A stretch of 7,727 nt of DNA, taken from contig JAGQOI010000118.1 in the NCBI GenBank assembly GCA_020427625.1, forward strand, positions 1-7,727, in the 5' to 3' direction. Position numbers and translations under genes: made by a program. Positions 1 through 7,711 of the stretch are shown in pieces. The notes beneath the pieces are model-generated. The model was given only the letters and a program-made list of their open reading frames with translations, was not told the origin of the DNA and did no database searches. The stretch's first letter is position 1. The number at the start of each line of letters is the position of its first letter. This stretch comes from Phycisphaerales bacterium. GTDB lineage: Bacteria; Planctomycetota; Phycisphaerae; Phycisphaerales; SM1A02.

Positions 1-1
1 C

Positions 2-418
2 ACGTCGGTCCGGACGGTCTCGGTGCCGATCCTCGAGAACGACACGTTCCATCCGTCGATCGCCCTGGACCTGACCGACGCCCTCGTGAAGGAAATCCAG
101 CGTCGGACGCCCTATAACGTGACCGGCGAGGTTCGCGCGGATACGATCCTGTCCGGACGGATCCGCCGGGTCGAACTGGATCAGCTGGCCAAGTCGAAGC
201 TCACCGGTTTGAGTGAAGAGGTGATCGTGACGGTGACGATCGACTTCGAGTGGACCGACCTCAGGACCGGACGCACGCTCGTCGCCCGCGAGAGTTACGC
301 GGGACAAGGCGTGTTCAACCCGTCCCGGCCGGTCGGCGAGCCGGTCGAACTCGGCACGCTCGCGGTCGTACAACAGTTGGCCCGCGACGTGGTTTCCGAG
401 ATGCGTTCCGCCTGGTAG
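2..418 (+). CDS. lptE: LptE-family LPS-assembly lipoprotein, 5'-truncated
   Basis: The gene enters from the left edge, so its start, signal peptide and lipobox cysteine lie outside the window. The reading frame is open from base 2, where TSVRTVSVPILEN runs on; the GTG at 23 is an internal valine, not a start. The visible 138 residues read like a planctomycete LptE: a V-P-I-x-x-N strand, an L-T-x-A-L-V-K-E-I helix followed by R-R-T-P-Y, an A-D-T-I-L-x-G-x-I strand, then DFEW-x-DLRTGR and a closing helix after RPVGEP ending SEMRSAW. In the known family LptE is an outer-membrane lipoprotein that plugs the LptD beta-barrel and helps deliver LPS to the cell surface; here that role is inferred from homology. 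It ends with TAG 87 bases before ftsH on the same strand, so co-transcription is possible, although a strong hairpin lies between them. I am fairly sure of the family, less so of the exact symbol because this family diverges quickly. Confidence 0.83.
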   Translation, partial: TSVRTVSVPILENDTFHPSIALDLTDALVKEIQRRTPYNVTGEVRADTILSGRIRRVELDQLAKSKLTGLSEEVIVTVTIDFEWTDLRTGRTLVARESYAGQGVFNPSRPVGEPVELGTLAVVQQLARDVVSEMRSAW

Positions 419-454
419 GCCGGGCGCATCACCCCCATCACCCACGACGCCGGG

Positions 455-483
455 CTTCGAGCCGCCCGCGCGGGCCCTCGAAG
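455..483 (+). terminator. Two-part hairpin in the lptE-ftsH gap
   Basis: An outer stem CTTCGAG (455-461) pairs perfectly with CTCGAAG (477-483). Inside it, after a small 2x1 internal loop, the perfect palindrome GCCCGCGCGGGC (464-475) forms a four-pair stem with a GCGC loop. No T-run follows on the + strand, so it does not look like a textbook intrinsic terminator. It may be a GC-type terminator, an attenuator, or an RNA processing or stability element between the two genes. The structure is seen in the sequence; the role is inference. Confidence 0.45.
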
Positions 484-505
484 GCCGGACGGACCGAACG
501 CCGAC

Positions 506-2539
<2,034 letters not shown>

Positions 2540-2573
2540 CCGAGACCGCGAGTGGCCGACGAGGCGCCCTTGT

Positions 2574-2587
2574 CCGGACCCGTCCGG
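2574..2587 (+). other. Weak hairpin downstream of ftsH
   Basis: CCGGA (2574-2578) can pair with TCCGG (2583-2587) around a CCCG loop, 35 bases after the ftsH stop codon. The stem is only five pairs long and no T-run follows, so termination here is doubtful. It leaves open whether ftsH and the next gene share a transcript. Confidence 0.2.
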
Positions 2588-2653
2588 CGGGGTATGACTT
2601 CAGGACGCGTTCGCACCGCCCCGGGGGTGCCGGGACTGCAAGCGGGCGCGACC

Positions 2654-2664
2654 GATTCCGAATC
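2654..2664. promoter_or_regulatory. 11-base palindrome upstream of the Bax inhibitor gene
   Basis: GATTCCGAATC is a perfect inverted repeat (GATTC-C-GAATC) ending seven bases before the GGAGG ribosome site of the next gene. With the preceding C it belongs to a 12-mer that recurs with one change at 6285-6296, in the fbp/thiolase intergenic region. A protein-binding site is possible, but two occurrences in one window prove little. Confidence 0.3.
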
Positions 2665-2671
2665 ATTCCGC

Positions 2672-2676
2672 GGAGG
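2672..2676 (+). promoter_or_regulatory. Ribosome binding site of the Bax inhibitor-family gene
   Basis: GGAGG stands eight bases before the ATG at 2685. It is one of only two strong Shine-Dalgarno sequences in the window and fixes the start of this gene. Confidence 0.8.
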
Positions 2677-2684
2677 CGACTGCC

Positions 2685-3494
2685 ATGACCGTTCTTCAGT
2701 CTTCCAACCCGGTCCTCACCGACGACCATTTCCGCAGCGCGTACGGACACATGATGGGGTCCGAGACCGCGACGGTGAACGGCGTCATCCACAAGACGTT
2801 CGTGCTCGTCGGACTCGCCGTCGGCGCGGGCGCGCTGGGGTACTCGGTCGGCCAGACCATCCCGGCCGCGGCATGGATCAGCAGTCTCGTCGCGCTCGTC
2901 GTGACGATGGGCGTGTACTTCGGTCTGCGTTCGAAGCCGGAACGGGCGAAGATCCTCGGCCCGATCTACGCGCTGGCGGAGGGCTTCTTCCTCGGCGCGC
3001 TGACCGCGGTGTTCGAGTCGATGCTCGCCGCGAGCAAGATCGCCGTGCCCGGCGGGCTCGCACTCCAGGCCTTCATCGTGACCGCCAGCGTGATGGGCGC
3101 GATGCTGCTGCTCTATCGCGCGGGGATCATCAAGCCGACGGCCCGCTTCCAGTCGGTGCTCAGCACGGTGACGCTGGGCATCACGATCACCTATCTGATC
3201 TCGTTCGCGCTGAGCTTCTTCGGCATCAGCATGCCGCTCATCGGGCTCTCCGGCGCCATGGCCGGCGGCCAGGCGGCCTGGATCGGGCTCGGCCTGAACG
3301 TCGTGATCCTCGGCGTCGCGTCCCTGTGGCTCGTCATCGACTTCGGACTCGTCGAGGACACGGTCCGGTCCGGCGCGCCGAAGGACATGGAGTGGTACTG
3401 CGGCTTCGCGCTGACCGTCTCGCTCGCCTGGGTGTACTACGAGGCACTCAAGGTCTGCTTCCGGCTGGCGCTCCTGCTGTCCAACCGCGACTGA
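2685..3494 (+). CDS. Bax inhibitor-1/YccA-family integral membrane protein
   Basis: A 269-residue protein with a short polar N-terminus and about seven hydrophobic helices (roughly 37-55, 60-80, 92-110, 125-145, 158-178, 198-220, 237-256). The opening SSNPVL and the following T-V-N-G-x-x-x-K-T resemble the BaxI_1 branch (PF12811), commonly annotated 'Bax inhibitor-1/YccA family protein', rather than the shorter YccA/YetJ branch. The late helices carry the family pattern IDFGLVED (218-225), then GAPKDMEWY (230-238) and WVYYEALKV (249-257). D219 and E253 are candidates for the paired acidic residues that act as a pH-sensitive gate in the B. subtilis relative YetJ; that equivalence is inference. 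Members are often linked to calcium leak or membrane-protein quality control, but this branch has no settled function. It follows ftsH by 145 bases on the same strand, which fits the known FtsH-YccA connection in E. coli. The start is set by a strong GGAGG site. It ends facing the convergent PrpD-like gene. Confidence 0.92.
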   Translation: MTVLQSSNPVLTDDHFRSAYGHMMGSETATVNGVIHKTFVLVGLAVGAGALGYSVGQTIPAAAWISSLVALVVTMGVYFGLRSKPERAKILGPIYALAEGFFLGALTAVFESMLAASKIAVPGGLALQAFIVTASVMGAMLLLYRAGIIKPTARFQSVLSTVTLGITITYLISFALSFFGISMPLIGLSGAMAGGQAAWIGLGLNVVILGVASLWLVIDFGLVEDTVRSGAPKDMEWYCGFALTVSLAWVYYEALKVCFRLALLLSNRD

Positions 3495-3522
3495 TCGACT
3501 TCGAGATCGGCATGCACCGTCC

Positions 3523-3567
3523 CGCCCGCGAGGATCGTCGCCGACCCGGCGACCGTCCTCGCGGGCG
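3523..3567. terminator. Long hairpin between convergent genes, probable bidirectional terminator
   Basis: CGCCCGCGAGGA (3523-3534) pairs perfectly over 12 bases with TCCTCGCGGGCG (3556-3567). The stem then continues through a T-G wobble, one C-C mismatch and a G-C pair into TCGCCG/CGGCGA (3538-3543 with 3547-3552), closed by a three-base ACC loop. It sits in the 89-base gap between the stop codons of the Bax inhibitor-family gene (+) and the PrpD-like gene (-), just where one symmetrical terminator could serve both. Neither side has a T-run, so it may act as a GC hairpin with a protein factor or as a 3'-end stabiliser. Confidence 0.72.
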
Positions 3568-3583
3568 TTCGCGCGCGAGCGCG

Positions 3584-5146
3584 TCAGTCGACGGCGTCCC
3601 GCATCGTGATCGCGAAGTCGTACAGCGACCGCAGCGCCGTCGCGTCGAGGTCGCCGACGCCCTGGAAGCGCGTGATGAGCGGCGTCGGGTCGTCCATCGC
3701 GAGTCGTCCGAGCAGGTCGAACTTCGTCGCGAGGATGTCCTTGAGGTCGGCCTCGCGGTTGCGGGCGTGACCGGCAGGATACATGACGAGCCCGCTGTCG
3801 TGCGCCACGCCGTCGGACGCCGTGATGATGATCGACGTCGGGATGCCGTCCGGGTACTTCGCGTCGTACTCCGGGCCGCCGTGCCGGAAGGTGATCCGGT
3901 CCATGAGCGCCCGCGTGACCGGGTGGCGGATCGCGTCCGCGCCGTAGTCGTGCGGGCTGAGCATGAGGCTCTTCCAGTAGTCGTCGCCGGTCGAGGCGAG
4001 GGCGGGATTCCCGAGAGCCGCGGCCTTCTCCATCGCCTTGCGCAGCATCGTCGAGACGATGTAGACCATCGAGTGGTCCGCCGACTGGCGGGTGTGCGGA
4101 TCGCGCTTGGCGGGATCGCCGATGATGCCGAACGCGGGTTCGTAGGCGACGATGGTGATGCTCTTCACCGCGTCGGGCCCGGCGAGGACCGACGGGTTCT
4201 TCCGGATGAGGTCGATGAGGCCCTGGAGCGCGCCGGCGGACTGGTGCTCGTAGAGGCCAAGCTTGAAGTGCATGCCCATCACGGCGAAGTCGTTGCCGCT
4301 GTGCGTGAGGACGAGGTCGAACGGGCTGTCGCCCTTCGTCGGTTCGAACTGGCGCCAGATCGCTTCGGGATTGCGGAAGATGTCGCGCGGCCCGAGGAAG
4401 CCCTTCATCGAGCGCTGCATCGCGAGGATCGCCGCTTCCGTGCTGATCGCCGCCGACGCGCCCTTGGAGTCCGACAACTGCTTGCCGGCGCGGATGGCCC
4501 GCCAGGGAATGAAGTGGGCGACGAACATGCCGATGGCGGACTCGATCTGATCGGGGGTGGCGCCGAGCATGGCGCCGTAGACGGCCGCGGACGCGATCGC
4601 GCCGTGCACAACGTGATCGATCTTGTACGTCTTGAGGCTGAACACCTCGGCGAGTCGTCCGCGGATCTCGTCGAGACAGAGCATCCCCCGGACGGCGTCG
4701 GCGCCGGAGCGTCCCGCGAGCTGCGCCGCCGCGACGGGCACGGCGTAGAAGTCGTTGTGTCCGAACTCCCCGGCCGTGTGACCGAGCGTCGGATTGAAGC
4801 CGAAGTTCGTGCCGTTGGAGTCCCATTCGCGGACCGCGGCACAGTTCGCGACGATCGCCTTCTCGGGCGCGACGGGCGCCTTCGAACCGAACACCGGCAC
4901 GCCCCCCTCGCGCGGGTAGGTCAGCGCCTCGTCGCGGAGCACGGTCGGCGCGTTCGTGCGCAGCGCGAGCGCCGACAGGCCGCACAGGACGGAATCGGTG
5001 AAGAACAGCACCGTGCGATCGAGCACGGACGCATCCGGTTCGCCGACGCGGCCGCTCATGAACTCGACGGCGAATGTGCCGATGCCGAGCGCCTGGTTCG
5101 AGGTGCGGGGGAGGGTCGTCGAGGTGGCGGAAGTCGTGGAGGCCAT
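3584..5146 (-). CDS. MmgE/PrpD-family protein (possible 2-methylcitrate dehydratase)
   Basis: A 520-residue cytosolic protein of the MmgE/PrpD fold, which includes 2-methylcitrate dehydratase (PrpD, about 480 residues) and cis-aconitate decarboxylase. The N-terminal helical domain has a Q-A-L-G-I-G-T-F-A-V-E-F stretch and a D-S-V-L-C-G turn (51-56). Probable active-site residues, aligned by eye to that superfamily, are D109 in REWDSNGT, H130 in GEFGHND, H178 or H181 in the IDHVVHG helix, K228 in SDSKGAS and K295 with H301 in HFKLGLYEHQ. The gap between D109 and H130 is about nine residues longer than in E. coli PrpD, so this is probably a separate subgroup and the substrate is uncertain; I give no symbol. 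It lies 71 bases downstream of fbp on the same strand, but no prpB or prpC is visible. ATG 5146 is chosen because AAAAGGA lies 11 bases upstream and the family-like sequence begins soon after. A rival ATG at 5218 overlaps the fbp stop as TGATG and would add 24 basic, low-complexity residues. Confidence 0.88.
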   Translation of the reverse strand: MASTTSATSTTLPRTSNQALGIGTFAVEFMSGRVGEPDASVLDRTVLFFTDSVLCGLSALALRTNAPTVLRDEALTYPREGGVPVFGSKAPVAPEKAIVANCAAVREWDSNGTNFGFNPTLGHTAGEFGHNDFYAVPVAAAQLAGRSGADAVRGMLCLDEIRGRLAEVFSLKTYKIDHVVHGAIASAAVYGAMLGATPDQIESAIGMFVAHFIPWRAIRAGKQLSDSKGASAAISTEAAILAMQRSMKGFLGPRDIFRNPEAIWRQFEPTKGDSPFDLVLTHSGNDFAVMGMHFKLGLYEHQSAGALQGLIDLIRKNPSVLAGPDAVKSITIVAYEPAFGIIGDPAKRDPHTRQSADHSMVYIVSTMLRKAMEKAAALGNPALASTGDDYWKSLMLSPHDYGADAIRHPVTRALMDRITFRHGGPEYDAKYPDGIPTSIIITASDGVAHDSGLVMYPAGHARNREADLKDILATKFDLLGRLAMDDPTPLITRFQGVGDLDATALRSLYDFAITMRDAVD

Positions 5147-5217
5147 CGCGGTCACGGTCCTTTTCGGGGTGGGAGAGGCGGAACGGGTGGAACGAACGGG
5201 GGCGCGGAGCGCGGCCA

Positions 5218-6216
5218 TCAGAGGTGTCGGAGCACTTCGTCGACCTCGCCGGCGCTGCCCATCACGACGCTCGTGCGCTCGTGGAGGTCGGTGGGCGCGA
5301 TGTCGAGGATCCGGTCCCGTCCGGCACAGGCGCGCCCGCCCGCCTGTTCCATGATCCACGCCATCGGGTTCGCCTCGTACATGAGCCGCAGCTTGCCGCC
5401 GGCATGGGTGCCGGTCGGCGGATACAGGAACACGCCGCCCTTGAGCAGCGTGCGGTGGACGTCGGCGACCATGGAGCCGATGTAGCGGCTCGAGTAGCCG
5501 TTCGCGTGGGCGAAGTCGAGGTAGTCGCGGTAGCCCTTCGGGAACGAGTCGCGGTACGCCTCGTTGACCGAGTAGATCTTCGAGCGTTCCGGCATGCGGA
5601 TCTTGCTCGCGACGCGCACGAACGCGCCGATCGACTGGTCGAGCACGAACATGTTCACGCCGTTGCCGGTCGTGAGCACGAAGACGACGGACGAGCCGTA
5701 GAGGATGTACCCGGCCGCCTTCTGGCGCACGCCCGGCTGGAGGTACGACGACTGCACCGGCCCGCTGTCGACCTGGAGGATGCTGAAGATCGTGCCGACG
5801 CCGACGGAGTAGTCGACGTTCGACGACCCGTCGAGCGGGTCGAAGAGCACCGCGTACCGTCCGCCCGCGCCGCGGCTCCGCAGCACCACCGGCGCATCGT
5901 CCTCCTCGGACGCCAGCACGGCGACGTTCGCGCGATCACCGAGACAGCGGAGGATGATCTCGTTGGAGATGACGTCGAGCTTCTGCTGCGCCTCGCCGTG
6001 AATGTTGCGGTCGCCGTGATCGCCGAGCACGTTCTCGATCCGGGCCCGACGCACCTTGTTCGCGATGGTCTTCGCGGCCAGCGAGATCGCCGACAACAGC
6101 CAGGAGAAGTCGCCGGTCGCGCCGGGATGGGCCTTCTCCTCGGCGAGGATGTGCGTCTGCAGCGAGAGCAGGTTGTCGGTCGTGAAACGAGGCTGGAGAT
6201 GCTCGGTCTCAGTCAT
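5218..6216 (-). CDS. fbp: Fructose-1,6-bisphosphatase, class I
   Basis: A complete 332-residue class I FBPase, which hydrolyses fructose 1,6-bisphosphate to fructose 6-phosphate in gluconeogenesis and, in some bacteria, the Calvin cycle. The length matches E. coli and animal enzymes. Visible motifs are NIHGEAQQKLDVISNE (71-86), SEEDD (103-107), the metal-binding FDPLDGSSN (125-133), a substrate-phosphate region around YSSRYIGS (241-248), GKLRLMYEANPMAW (274-287) with metal ligand E281 and sugar-binding K275, and EQAGGRA (290-296). The N-terminal AMP-site helix is recognisable (TGDFSWLL, 34-41), but several AMP contacts differ from the mammalian enzyme (see findings). The ATG at 6216 is chosen because family similarity starts within about ten residues of it and the upstream frame looks non-coding; the ribosome site (GGCAGG, about nine bases upstream) is weak. 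It is probably the first gene of a two-gene leftward unit with the PrpD-like gene and is divergent from the thiolase gene. Confidence 0.97.
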   Translation of the reverse strand: MTETEHLQPRFTTDNLLSLQTHILAEEKAHPGATGDFSWLLSAISLAAKTIANKVRRARIENVLGDHGDRNIHGEAQQKLDVISNEIILRCLGDRANVAVLASEEDDAPVVLRSRGAGGRYAVLFDPLDGSSNVDYSVGVGTIFSILQVDSGPVQSSYLQPGVRQKAAGYILYGSSVVFVLTTGNGVNMFVLDQSIGAFVRVASKIRMPERSKIYSVNEAYRDSFPKGYRDYLDFAHANGYSSRYIGSMVADVHRTLLKGGVFLYPPTGTHAGGKLRLMYEANPMAWIMEQAGGRACAGRDRILDIAPTDLHERTSVVMGSAGEVDEVLRHL

Positions 6217-6284
6217 GACGACGACCTGCCAGGGGTGCGGCGACGCGTTCGTGCTCGGTGCACACGCCGCATGAAAATCCGATA

Positions 6285-6296
6285 CGATTCCGACTC
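6285..6296. promoter_or_regulatory. Second copy of the CGATTCCGA-type element
   Basis: CGATTCCGACTC matches 11 of 12 bases of 2653-2664 upstream of the Bax inhibitor-family gene. Here the palindrome is broken by the A-to-C change. It lies 69 bases upstream of the fbp start, in one of the less GC-rich parts of the region. A role as operator or promoter element is speculative. Confidence 0.22.
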
Positions 6297-6325
6297 GCCC
6301 GTCGCGACGGAAGGACCCGTCGGTC

Positions 6326-6360
6326 CCTCGGGTTCCCGCCCCCGGATGCCTCGGGTTCCC
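6326..6360. repeat. Pair of 12-base direct repeats
   Basis: CCTCGGGTTCCC occurs exactly at 6326-6337 and again at 6349-6360, 23 bases apart, or about two helical turns. The left copy can also fold with GGACCCG (6313-6319) into a seven-pair hairpin that includes one G-T wobble. Same-face spacing between divergent genes is typical of regulator binding sites, but the regulator is unknown. Confidence 0.45.
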
Positions 6361-6440
6361 CGGGGATCGACCCGGGATCGCGAGTGCGCCCGACGGACAC
6401 GTTGACGACGGATTGTACAGAAAACCGCTCCCCCGTGCCG

Positions 6441-6460
6441 CCGATCGCAGCCGATCGCGG
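6441..6460 (+). repeat. Tandem 10-base repeat CCGATCGC(A/G)G
   Basis: Two adjacent copies, CCGATCGCAG and CCGATCGCGG, differ at one base and lie 61-80 bases before the thiolase start codon, probably in its untranslated leader or promoter. GATCG words are common throughout this window, so this may be compositional. Confidence 0.35.
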
Positions 6461-6508
6461 GCACCTCGATCGACCCCCATCCCGTCGCCGACCCGCGCGA
6501 CGTCACCC

Positions 6509-6514
6509 GGAGGA
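6509..6514 (+). promoter_or_regulatory. Ribosome binding site of the thiolase gene
   Basis: GGAGGA ends six bases before the ATG at 6521. This selects 6521 over the in-frame upstream ATG at 6413, which would add 36 residues unlike any thiolase N-terminus, and over the adjacent GTG at 6518. Confidence 0.82.
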
Positions 6515-6520
6515 CCCGTG

Positions 6521-7711
6521 ATGTCCAAGCCCGTCATTCTCGCCGCCCGTCGCACGCCCGTCGGTCGATTCTTCGGCGGCCTGAGCACCGTCGCCAGCCC
6601 GCAACTCGGCGCGTACGCCATCGCGGCCGCGCTCGACGCCGTCCCCGGCGCCCGCGATCGCGTCGACGAGTGCATCATGGGCTGCGTGCTCCAGGCCGGA
6701 CTCGGCCAGAACCCGGCGCGACAGGCCGGGCTCAAGGCGGGTCTGCCCGACACGCTCAGCGCCCAGACGATCAACAAGGTCTGCGGCTCCGGTCTCCAGG
6801 CGGTGATGCTCGCGTCGCAGGCGATCCGGGCAGGTGACGCGTCCGTCGTCGTCGCCGGCGGCATGGAGAACATGACCGCCGCGCCCCACTACGCGACCCT
6901 CCGGTTCGGCGCGAAGTTCGGACCCGTCGAGTTCCGGGACCACATGCAGTACGACGGCCTGACCTGCGCGTTCGAGGGCTGGGGCATGACGAACGCGGCG
7001 GACCACATCGCCCGCGCCCACGACGTCCCGCGCACCGAGCAGGACCGCTTCAGCGCCCAGAGCCACCAGCGCGCCGCCGCCGCGACCGCCGCCGGCTGGT
7101 TCGCCGCCGAGATCGTCCCGCTCACCGGCGAACAGGTCGGCAACCGCAAGGCGCCCGGTCCCGAGGGCGGCGTCGTCGCCGACGAGGGCATTCGCGCCGA
7201 CACGACCGCCGAGACGCTTGCGAAACTCCGCACCGTGCCCGGACACGACACGATCACCGCCGGCAACGCGTCGCAGATCTCCGACGGCGGGGCGGCGATC
7301 GTGGTCGCTTCCGAAGCCGCGGCGTCCGAACTCGGTGCCCCGCCGCTCGCCCGCATCATCGGCAGCCACACCTCCGGCGTCGCGCCGAAGGAGATCTTTC
7401 ACGCGCCGGCGATCGGCATCGCGGCGTTGCTCGAACGTCACAACCTGACGGTCGCGGACATCGATCTCTTCGAACTCAACGAGGCGTTCGCCGCCCAGGC
7501 CCTCGCGAACATCAAGGTGCTCGGCATTCCCGAGAGCAAGCTCAACGTCGCCGGCGGCGGCATCGCGATCGGACACCCGATCGGCGCGTCCGGCGCCCGC
7601 GTCCTCACGACGCTCGTCCACCAGCTCATCCGCGTCGGCGGCACGCGCGGCATCGTGAGTCTCTGTCTCGGCGGCGGCAACTCGGTGAGCATGCTGATCG
7701 AGCGCCCGTAG
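6521..7711 (+). CDS. Thiolase, acetyl-CoA C-acetyltransferase type
   Basis: A complete 396-residue thiolase, close to the usual 390-400. Thiolases either condense two acetyl-CoA into acetoacetyl-CoA or cleave 3-ketoacyl-CoA in beta-oxidation; the sequence looks more like the short-chain acetyl-CoA acetyltransferase (AtoB/PhaA-like) group, though substrate range cannot be read directly. The nucleophile is C88 in NKVCGSG (86-91). Other landmarks are GGMENM (113-118), TAGNASQISDG (246-256), NEAFA (320-324), GGGIAIGHPIGASG (345-358) with catalytic H352, and the second catalytic cysteine C382 in LCLGGGNS (381-388). The last motif is usually C-x-GGG followed by Q-G or M-G; here N-S takes that place. 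A strong GGAGGA site supports the start. The gene is transcribed away from fbp and has no visible partner downstream before the window ends 16 bases later. The family and intact catalysis are clear; a symbol such as atoB or phaA is not justified. Confidence 0.95.
   Translation: MSKPVILAARRTPVGRFFGGLSTVASPQLGAYAIAAALDAVPGARDRVDECIMGCVLQAGLGQNPARQAGLKAGLPDTLSAQTINKVCGSGLQAVMLASQAIRAGDASVVVAGGMENMTAAPHYATLRFGAKFGPVEFRDHMQYDGLTCAFEGWGMTNAADHIARAHDVPRTEQDRFSAQSHQRAAAATAAGWFAAEIVPLTGEQVGNRKAPGPEGGVVADEGIRADTTAETLAKLRTVPGHDTITAGNASQISDGGAAIVVASEAAASELGAPPLARIIGSHTSGVAPKEIFHAPAIGIAALLERHNLTVADIDLFELNEAFAAQALANIKVLGIPESKLNVAGGGIAIGHPIGASGARVLTTLVHQLIRVGGTRGIVSLCLGGGNSVSMLIERP

Larger units (their letters stand above)
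6217..6520. promoter_or_regulatory. Divergent intergenic region between fbp and the thiolase gene
   Basis: These 304 bases should hold promoters for both genes. Nothing in them reads as a gene. The least GC-rich patches are around 6271-6290 and 6402-6424. A candidate minus-strand -10 element TACAAT lies at 6417-6412, which would give fbp a leader of about 190 bases, but no convincing -35 stands at the right distance. A plus-strand TTGACG at 6402-6407 lacks a matching -10. Short repeats are listed separately. The promoter assignments are weak, since promoter rules for this probable phylum are poorly known. Confidence 0.4.

Noticed and set aside
3569..3578. TCGCGCGCGA palindrome as a separate binding site
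   Set aside because: Alternating GC runs are expected by chance in DNA this GC-rich, and it adjoins the terminator hairpin.
2552..5485. A 977-codon open frame on the + strand across the Bax inhibitor-family and PrpD-like genes
   Set aside because: Its translation is Arg/Gly/Val/Asp-rich without domains and runs antisense or out of frame to clearly conserved proteins. Such frames arise from GC-rich codon bias.
5074..6405. A 443-codon open frame on the + strand opposite fbp
   Set aside because: It is antisense to FBPase, whose motifs are unmistakable. The translation is charged and repetitive and matches no family I know.
6402..6421. TTGACG as the -35 of a thiolase promoter
   Set aside because: No -10-like hexamer lies 16-18 bases downstream; the AT-rich TGTACA is far too close.
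6217..6873. Upstream extension of fbp by 219 codons in frame
   Set aside because: It would run through the intergenic region and into the thiolase gene on the other strand; FBPase similarity begins at the 6216 ATG.
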